Shown here in pieces: positions 1 to 5,083 of a DNA stretch of 5,083 nucleotides (the first letter of the stretch is position 1; each line of letters begins with the position of its first letter). The notes beneath the pieces were generated by a model. That model saw only the letters and a program-made list of their open reading frames with translations. It had not been told where the DNA came from and made no database searches. Origin of the DNA: Pyrinomonadaceae bacterium (GTDB lineage: Bacteria > Acidobacteriota > Blastocatellia > Pyrinomonadales > Pyrinomonadaceae); assembly GCA_013812565.1 (NCBI GenBank), contig JACCTF010000419.1, positions 1-5,083 of the forward strand. Direction: 5' to 3'. Made by a program: the position numbers and the translations under genes.

Positions 1-634
1 ACAGCGTGGCAGCGCCGATAAAATTTTCATCAACACGTCAGGGATCGGCATGATTGAGTCGCCGGTAAACATCTCCGCCGCACGCGCGCAAGTCGGAGAT
101 AAGGTGATATTGAGCGGACTCATCGGAGACCATGGCACGACGATCATGATCGCGCGCGGCGAACTTGATTTGGAAACGGAGATTGAAAGCGACACCGCGC
201 CGCTTAACTCATTGGTTAAAGAGATGCTAGACGAAGCCGCACGTACCTCAACAGTTGATGCGATTCATTGTATGCGCGACCCGACGCGCGGCGGCCTGGC
301 AACGACCTTGAATGAAATCGCGCTTGCGTCCGAAGTCTGCATAGAGATTCGTGAAGACCGTATTCCGGTGCGCGAAGAGGTAAAAGGGGCGTGCGAGATT
401 TTAGGTCTTGATCCGCTCTACGTCGCCAACGAAGGAAAGCTCGTCGCGATAGTCTCAGCCGATGTTGCCGAACAACTTGTATCGCGCATGAAAGAGAACG
501 CTTACGGTCGTGAAGCTTGCATTATCGGCGAGGTGAAGAGGGAACCGCAGGGCATCGTCGCCATGCGGACAGGCTTTGGCGGCACGCGCATTGTGGATAT
601 GCTCGTCGGTGAACAGTTACCGAGAATCTGTTGA
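1..634 (+). CDS. hypE: Hydrogenase maturation protein HypE (carbamoyl dehydratase), 5'-truncated by window edge
   Basis: HypE takes a carbamoyl group from HypF onto its C-terminal cysteine and dehydrates it with ATP to a thiocyanate, the source of the cyanide ligands of the [NiFe]-hydrogenase iron centre; it acts in the cytoplasm with HypF, HypC and HypD. The reading frame (first full codon at base 2) is open to the left edge, and the residues before ATG 50 (KIFINTSGIG) are typical HypE sequence, so that ATG is internal and the true start is off-window. About 210 of the usual 330-350 residues are visible. Landmarks are GDHGTTIM (bases 125-148), the AIRS C-terminal motif CMRDPTRGGL (269-298), LDPLYVANEGKL, GREACIIGEV, and the invariant terminal PRIC with the acceptor cysteine as last residue (codon 629-631). 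It converges on the minus-strand transport operon and probably ends a hyp cluster lying to the left. The family call is secure. Confidence 0.97.
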   Translation, partial: QRGSADKIFINTSGIGMIESPVNISAARAQVGDKVILSGLIGDHGTTIMIARGELDLETEIESDTAPLNSLVKEMLDEAARTSTVDAIHCMRDPTRGGLATTLNEIALASEVCIEIREDRIPVREEVKGACEILGLDPLYVANEGKLVAIVSADVAEQLVSRMKENAYGREACIIGEVKREPQGIVAMRTGFGGTRIVDMLVGEQLPRIC

Positions 635-684
635 AATTCGATGACGCAGCAATAGGGCGCTAAAAGTGATAAGTGAAAAATCGT

Positions 685-2262
685 TTACTTGAGGAATATT
701 TGCGACCATGATTGATTGGTTGACGAAGGATGAGGGACGAAGCCTTCGACGGTTCTTTTATGTGCGTATAGACGAAACAACCCTGCTATGGGAATCAGCG
801 CGGCTTCTTCATCAATCGCAACATGGATTGATTCGGCGGCGATGCGTTGCACATCATCGGGATTCGACGATTGCAAACCGATTTCAATCAAACGATCAAA
901 CTTTTCGCCGACGTAGTACCAACGAGTGAAAGGTCGGCTGGATTTGGAATAGTAAATTAGCGCGGGGAGAAAAAGCGGGTTGGCGTCGTTCTGGTTTGAG
1001 ATTGAGAGATTTATATCGAACTCGCCGTCGTTTTGACGCGCCGCATAAGAACCGACATCCGGCAGTTTATTCCACTTAGCATCAATGCCGACTTGCTTTA
1101 GTTGGGCTTGGATAAACTCCACTGTTCCGGCATCAATATCAGGGTTTGCCAAGAAAATGAGTTGCAGCTTGCGTTCGTTCTTTTCGCGGATGCCGTCTGC
1201 GCCGACGCTCCAACCACTTGCTTCTAATAGCTCCGCCGCTTTGTTTTGGTTGAAAGCGAAACCTTTAACTTGCGCGGCGTAAACCCCGAGAATCGCGGGT
1301 GCGGTCATGTTCTGCGCTTCTGAGCCTTCTCCTTCCCACACTTTTTGAATCAAAGTCTGACGGTCAATTGCGTAGCCCAATGCTTGGCGTAACAAACGCT
1401 CAGTCAACAGCGTATGCGGTTCTGCGCCGTGTATGTTCAATTGCAGACTCATTATCAAACCGACGGGGGAACGCGCCACGGTTAAGTTCGGTTGCGCGGC
1501 GATCTGCGCGGCTTGTTCGCGCGGCAAGTCAACGATGAGGTCAACTTCACCCGCCTGTAACGCTAAGACGCGCGTCGTCGCATCCGGGATAAAGCGAAAC
1601 GTGATGCGCGGCAGACGCGCCTTCTCGCCCCAGTAAGACTCGTGACGCATGACGACGATGCGTTCGTTCGGGCGATACTCAATCATCTGAAACGCGCCGG
1701 TGCCGATGGGTTTAACGGCAGGGTCAGTGTCAGAGGCAAAGATACTGTAGTTGGGATGCACGAGTTGCTGCGGCAGAGGAATGTTCGGCTTCGAGGGCGT
1801 GATGTCAACCGTGTAATCGTCAACAATCTTGACTGATTCTTCCGTCAGAAAACTGTACCCGACATTTCCTTTCGCGTATTGCTCAATAGACCACTCAACC
1901 GCCCGCGCCGTGAACTCCTGCCCGTTGTGAAAGCGCACGCCGCGCCGCAAGAAAAACCTCCAAGTGTTCTGCCCGCGATATTCCCAACTCGTAGCGAGTG
2001 ACGGCTCGACTTTGTAATCCGGCGAAAGTCTGACGAGCGGTTCGGCAACGTTGACGTTGAGCGGGTACACGCCCAGACGCGCTTGGAAAGCTCCACTGAC
2101 TGCGACATCCGTACCCGCGCCAACGATCAGTTCCGGCGCTTCGTTACGATTGCTCTCCTCGCTGCGCCGACAACCCGCACAGAACGCTAGCGTCAGACAC
2201 AAACTTAACCACCAAGCAAAGGCGCGTCCGACATGGCGCGATGTTGAATAAACGTAGCGCAT
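685..2262 (-). CDS. ABC transporter substrate-binding lipoprotein, SBP_bac_5 family (nickel/peptide type)
   Basis: Extracytoplasmic solute-binding protein of the peptide/nickel class, expected to capture its ligand in the periplasm and pass it to the inner-membrane permeases. The 525 residues are of normal length for the family. Residues 1-30 form a lipoprotein signal peptide with arginines at 9 mid-way and 13, a hydrophobic stretch (about 14-28), and a lipobox CAGC with the lipidated cysteine at 31; cysteine at -3 is unusual. The family signature spans about residues 85-120 (EPSLATSW, then RFFLRRGVRFHNGQEFTA). Later landmarks are AIDRQTLI and a C-terminal GEFDINLS block. The ATG at 2262 lies 2 bp after the receptor's TAG, with no clear Shine-Dalgarno, so it is probably translationally coupled; no better start precedes the signal peptide. 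The NikC-like permease in the same operon and hypE next door point to nickel, as in NikA or CntA. Peptides or another metal chelate cannot be excluded, since ligand residues cannot be assigned by eye. Confidence 0.93.
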   Translation of the reverse strand: MRYVYSTSRHVGRAFAWWLSLCLTLAFCAGCRRSEESNRNEAPELIVGAGTDVAVSGAFQARLGVYPLNVNVAEPLVRLSPDYKVEPSLATSWEYRGQNTWRFFLRRGVRFHNGQEFTARAVEWSIEQYAKGNVGYSFLTEESVKIVDDYTVDITPSKPNIPLPQQLVHPNYSIFASDTDPAVKPIGTGAFQMIEYRPNERIVVMRHESYWGEKARLPRITFRFIPDATTRVLALQAGEVDLIVDLPREQAAQIAAQPNLTVARSPVGLIMSLQLNIHGAEPHTLLTERLLRQALGYAIDRQTLIQKVWEGEGSEAQNMTAPAILGVYAAQVKGFAFNQNKAAELLEASGWSVGADGIREKNERKLQLIFLANPDIDAGTVEFIQAQLKQVGIDAKWNKLPDVGSYAARQNDGEFDINLSISNQNDANPLFLPALIYYSKSSRPFTRWYYVGEKFDRLIEIGLQSSNPDDVQRIAAESIHVAIDEEAALIPIAGLFRLYAHKRTVEGFVPHPSSTNQSWSQIFLK

Positions 2263-2264
2263 AT

Positions 2265-4628
2265 CTATTGGAAGGAGACGCCAAATCCGCCATAGATGTT
2301 GACGCCCGGCAGAGGGTTAAAGAAACGTCTTGCCGAATCGTTGATGATGGCGAAGGCGGAGTATTTTCTATCGAAGACGTTGTTGATGCCGATGAACGGT
2401 GTGAAGCGCAACCTCCTTTCACTTTCGCGCTGGTTGTAGCCGAAGCGCAAGTTGGTGACGGAGTATGGCGGGTTTGTAAACTGATTGCCGTCGTTGGTAA
2501 AGAACCGCCCGACATATTGACTCTCGACTGCGCCGTAGATTCCCACCGGCAACTCGTAACGCAACTCGCCAAACACGCTATGCTTGGGAACGCCAGGCAG
2601 ACGGTTGCCGGCGAAATTACTGATCCCGTTGTTAAATGTCTCGAACACGAAATCCGAATAAGTGTAAGACGTAGTGAAAACTAAACGCGGCGCAAGCGTC
2701 ACGGAAGACGCGAATTCAAAACCCTTCTGTTTCACGTCGCCGACGTTTTGAAAAGAGTTGTTCGGGAAAGCGCCGAAAGGGCTGATGAAGTCGTTGACGT
2801 TTTGGCGAAAAACCGCGACATCAAAAGTAATGCGCTGCTGCAACAAACTGCCGCGCGCCCCCGCTTCGTAGTTGGTCGATGTTTGCGGGTCAAGGTTCGC
2901 GTTAAAGCCAAACGCGCCGCCGGGCAGGATACGCAGTTCACCGATGACCGGCGTTTCAAAACCTTGACTGAAATTGCCGTACAAAGAGAGATTGGCAAGC
3001 GGTTGATAAGCGACGCCGATTTTCGGCGTGAACCTGCGGAAGATGCGCCCGACTTCCGCTGAGTTCGTCGCGAAATTCTGTGATTGAAAACGAACATAGT
3101 CGTATCTGCCGCCCGCCGTCAGAGTCAGATTCGGCAAGATGCTAAACTCTTCCAACACGTATACTCCGGCGGTATTGGCGTGTTCGTTCAAATCCGACGT
3201 GACTAGATTCGTGACGCGGCTGGTGGTCGTGGTGCGTATCGGCGTGTTTTGATATTCGAGTCCGACAGTGAAGCGATTGCCGAATTTGCCGACGGAACGT
3301 GCGTTAAAATACCGCGCGTTGATGCCACGATTGACGAATTGTTGCGCGATGAAAACGCCAATCTGTTGAAAGGGTCCGAGACGGCGCGGAGCAATATAAG
3401 TTGTCACTTCCAGATCATCCTGCCCGAAAAGCTCACGGTGATAAACCGCTCCGAAACGAAACTCTTTCACCACCGCGAAAACGTCATTGGTGACGAAAGT
3501 CGGGTCAGCTTGGCGCGGGTCTTGTCGGAATCTGGCTTCGGTCAGTGGTCCCGGCGACTGCTGATAATTATTATCATAGTCAAAAATCAACAGCATGTTT
3601 GAGCGAGGGTTAATGTCAAAATTTAGTTTTGAATGGAAGCCCGTGTTATGGAAACTCGATTGTCTGCGATAACCGTCTTGGTCATTACGATAGACGCTAC
3701 CGAAAAAACCGAGCTTGCCGTATCGCCCGCCGCCTTTGAGATGCTCTTTGAATAAACCGTAAGCTCCAAAAGTCTGCCTGTAAGCAATCGTGGTCTTTGT
3801 CGGCGGGTCTTCGGTCAGGATGTTGACGACACCGCCGGACTGATTGCCGTACAAAACCGAAGATGGTCCTTTCAAGACTTCGATGCGTTGCGCCGATTGC
3901 AAATCAATGTTGGTTAAGTCTTGCGCCGAACCGCCCGCGTTGTTTTTGGGAAGCCCATCCACCAACACTTTCACGCCGCGCACGCCGGAGCCTGCTGGAC
4001 TGTTCGCGCGCGTGCCCGCGCCGCGAACGATGATGCGGACGCGCGACCCGTTGCCTCCCAATTCGTCTTCGACTCGGACGCCCGACACGCGCTTGAGCGA
4101 TTCTTCCAACGTGCTGACGCGCTGTCCTTGCTGTATCTCCTCTTGCGTGATGACACTGACGGCGCTAGCAATTTTGCCGATTTCCTGTTCGCTGCGCGTG
4201 CCCGTGACGACCACCGTTTCTAATACGTCGCCCGGCTCTAGCTGTAAATCAAGGTTATAAGTTTTAGGCTCGGTCGCGTTTACGGAAGCGACTGTCAATT
4301 GGCGAAAGCCTTTCATCGAAACAATGATTTTGTATTCGCCGGGTGGCACAGGGGAAAAAGAGAACTGCCCTGCATCGTCTGTTATCGCGCGGCGTGTTTC
4401 GCTGTTGGCGGCGTTACGCAATTCGACATCCGCCCTGACAATTGCCGCGCTCTCTTGGTCAGTAACCCTTCCGGCGATGGCGGGTTGCGTTTGCGCTTGA
4501 GCGATGCGCGGCGTACTCAATAACACAAACACTGCGCAAGAAAGAAAGAGCGCACGGCGAAGCAGACCAAATCCCTTCAGCTTTCGATTAAGTTCAATTT
4601 CACTCAGCCTTGTTTGACTCCGATTCAT
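2265..4628 (-). CDS. TonB-dependent outer-membrane receptor with N-terminal carboxypeptidase-regulatory-like domain
   Basis: Outer-membrane active transporter that imports a bound ligand using energy from TonB-ExbB-ExbD. The 787 residues are intact. In order: a signal peptide with a long basic n-region and hydrophobic core (about 26-40), with cleavage likely after AQA at 45; a beta-sandwich CarboxypepD_reg-like domain at about 50-132 (GRVTD, then DDAGQFSF and PPGEYKI); a TonB-box-like ETVVVTGTR at about 137-145; the plug at about 150-270 (RIIVRG near 198, LVDGLP near 222, IEVLKGPSSVLYG at 249-261); then a 22-strand barrel. The end is canonical, with NNVFDRKYSAF, a P-P-G-NIYGG block and a near-terminal Phe (GVSFQ). 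The start at 4628 is supported by AAGGAG 7 nt upstream. It sits between an ABC permease gene and a binding-protein gene, so it probably brings in the same cargo. I infer a nickel chelate from context; the sequence alone could equally fit a siderophore or cobalamin receptor. No histidine-rich loop stands out. Confidence 0.95.
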   Translation of the reverse strand: MNRSQTRLSEIELNRKLKGFGLLRRALFLSCAVFVLLSTPRIAQAQTQPAIAGRVTDQESAAIVRADVELRNAANSETRRAITDDAGQFSFSPVPPGEYKIIVSMKGFRQLTVASVNATEPKTYNLDLQLEPGDVLETVVVTGTRSEQEIGKIASAVSVITQEEIQQGQRVSTLEESLKRVSGVRVEDELGGNGSRVRIIVRGAGTRANSPAGSGVRGVKVLVDGLPKNNAGGSAQDLTNIDLQSAQRIEVLKGPSSVLYGNQSGGVVNILTEDPPTKTTIAYRQTFGAYGLFKEHLKGGGRYGKLGFFGSVYRNDQDGYRRQSSFHNTGFHSKLNFDINPRSNMLLIFDYDNNYQQSPGPLTEARFRQDPRQADPTFVTNDVFAVVKEFRFGAVYHRELFGQDDLEVTTYIAPRRLGPFQQIGVFIAQQFVNRGINARYFNARSVGKFGNRFTVGLEYQNTPIRTTTTSRVTNLVTSDLNEHANTAGVYVLEEFSILPNLTLTAGGRYDYVRFQSQNFATNSAEVGRIFRRFTPKIGVAYQPLANLSLYGNFSQGFETPVIGELRILPGGAFGFNANLDPQTSTNYEAGARGSLLQQRITFDVAVFRQNVNDFISPFGAFPNNSFQNVGDVKQKGFEFASSVTLAPRLVFTTSYTYSDFVFETFNNGISNFAGNRLPGVPKHSVFGELRYELPVGIYGAVESQYVGRFFTNDGNQFTNPPYSVTNLRFGYNQRESERRLRFTPFIGINNVFDRKYSAFAIINDSARRFFNPLPGVNIYGGFGVSFQ
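3562..3576. promoter_or_regulatory. Perfect 7-1-7 Fur-box-like palindrome inside the receptor gene (possible, may be coincidental)
   Basis: The bases TGATAATTATTATCA form 7-bp inverted arms around one central base and match the 7-1-7 Fur operator consensus TGATAAT-N-ATTATCA at all 14 arm positions. The site lies about 1.05 kb inside the TonB-dependent receptor gene and is encoded by the residues YDNNY with AT-rich codons. No gene start lies nearby, so a conventional repressor role is unlikely. The match is direct observation; Fur binding is speculation. Confidence 0.25.
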
Positions 4629-4635
4629 TCTCTCG

Positions 4636-4641
4636 CTCCTT
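4636..4641 (-). promoter_or_regulatory. Ribosome binding site of the TonB-dependent receptor gene
   Basis: The minus strand reads AAGGAG here, 7 nt before the ATG at 4628. It lies inside the 27-bp gap after the permease stop codon and fixes the receptor start at 4628, even though this gives a signal peptide with an unusually long n-region. Confidence 0.85.
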
Positions 4642-4655
4642 AAAGTTGCAATCTT

Positions 4656-5083
4656 TTATTTGAAGAGGGGATCAAGTTCATCGCGCAATCCGTCTCCCAG
4701 TAAATTAAACCCTAATACCACTAAGCTGATGGCGATGCCGGGATAGAGCATCAGTTGTGGCGCACTTCGCAGAAAAGCCCGCCCGTCGTTAAGCATCGCG
4801 CCCCATTCGGGCGTTGGCGGTTGCACGCCGAGACCGAGAAAACTCAACCCCGCAATGACTAACATCAGTCGTCCCATTTCAATCGTCGCCAGAACGATGA
4901 TCGAAGAGATAATGTTAGGAATGATGTGCCGAACGATGATGCGCGTCGGGCTAACGCCGACGGCTCGCGCCGCTTCGATGAAGCGACGTTCGCGCAGAGA
5001 GAGTGTCAAGGCACGCACGACACGCGCATATGAAGCCCACCAAACACTGACAACTCCGATCAACACGCTCATCAATCCAACTC
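4656..5083 (-). CDS. nikC: ABC transporter inner-membrane permease, NikC/DppC type, C-terminal part only
   Basis: One of the two membrane-spanning permeases of a nickel/peptide importer; the partner permease and ATPases are not in the window. The frame is open to the right edge, so the start lies outside; a TTG-ATG pair near 5070-5075 is internal to the protein. About 142 residues are visible of the roughly 270-300 usual. The EAA loop that contacts the ATPase is complete (bases 4914-4976: EAARAVGVS through HIIPN), preceded by SYARVVRAL. After it come LATIEMGRLMLVIAGLSFLG, QPPTPEWGAML and the family ending GFNLLGDGLRDELDP. From memory, E. coli NikC reads VLATLDIGHMML and AGMSFLGLG over the same stretch and shares the P-Q-M/L-PG spacing after the WG motif. 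This looks closer to NikC than to DppC, but an alignment is required for that. It stops 27 bp before the receptor gene, so it shares that transcript. The permease family is certain; the nickel assignment is inferred. Confidence 0.9.
   Translation of the reverse strand, partial: VGLMSVLIGVVSVWWASYARVVRALTLSLRERRFIEAARAVGVSPTRIIVRHIIPNIISSIIVLATIEMGRLMLVIAGLSFLGLGVQPPTPEWGAMLNDGRAFLRSAPQLMLYPGIAISLVVLGFNLLGDGLRDELDPLFK

Noticed and set aside
50..52. ATG at 50 as the start of hypE
   Set aside because: Conserved HypE residues continue in frame upstream to the window edge, and a start here would remove the N-terminal ATP-binding part of the protein.
671..690. Weak hairpin between the convergent hypE and binding-protein genes, considered as a terminator
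   Set aside because: The stem is about 7 AT-rich pairs including one G-U in the plus transcript and an A-C mismatch in the minus transcript. No T-run follows on either side and it overlaps the binding-protein stop codon. I cannot call an intrinsic terminator.
2144..2572. Minus-strand open frame of 142 codons overlapping the receptor end and binding-protein start
   Set aside because: It is out of frame with both genes, Ser/Thr-rich and low in complexity, as expected for a shifted reading of the receptor sequence.
2241..2684. Plus-strand open frame of 147 codons across the receptor/binding-protein junction
   Set aside because: It lies wholly antisense to two well-supported genes, has no recognisable domain and no upstream ribosome site, and fits the long antisense open frames that codon bias produces here (similar ones at 3249-3602 and 3844-4260).
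4629..4690. Internal promoter between the permease and receptor genes
   Set aside because: A TTGATC hexamer is present on the minus strand, but no plausible -10 follows at proper spacing; the 27-bp gap and RBS fit read-through from upstream.

Overview
The window suggests a Gram-negative bacterium of roughly 50% GC. It carries a TonB-dependent outer-membrane receptor with a carboxypeptidase-regulatory-like domain ahead of the plug, and the 3' part of a [NiFe]-hydrogenase maturation gene. Receptors of that architecture are common in Acidobacteriota and Bacteroidota. With the GC level and the hydrogenase gene I lean towards Acidobacteriota (perhaps Blastocatellia), but this is an inference from gene style and no phylogenetic marker is present.

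Layout: positions 1-634 (+) hold the C-terminal two thirds of hypE, which enters from the left edge. After a 50-bp convergent spacer (635-684), the rest of the window is one tightly packed minus-strand operon. Read in its direction of transcription, from the right edge leftward, it contains the C-terminal end of an ABC transporter inner-membrane permease of the NikC/DppC type (4656-5083, 5' end off-window), a complete 787-residue TonB-dependent receptor (2265-4628), and a complete 525-residue SBP_bac_5-type solute-binding lipoprotein (685-2262). Gaps are 27 bp and 2 bp. No stretch longer than 50 bp lacks a gene, and I see no RNA genes, mobile elements, CRISPR arrays or significant long repeats.

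How the genes may work together: the three minus-strand proteins form an envelope-spanning import route, with the receptor at the outer membrane, the binding protein in the periplasm and the permease in the inner membrane. The second permease and the ATPases are presumably upstream, beyond the right edge. The permease's similarity to NikC and the convergent hypE suggest the cargo is nickel, probably as a chelate, supplied to a [NiFe] hydrogenase. Peptide or iron-chelate uptake remains possible. The most unexpected local signal is a perfect 7-1-7 Fur-type palindrome (3562-3576) inside the receptor coding sequence, which may be a coincidence of codon content.
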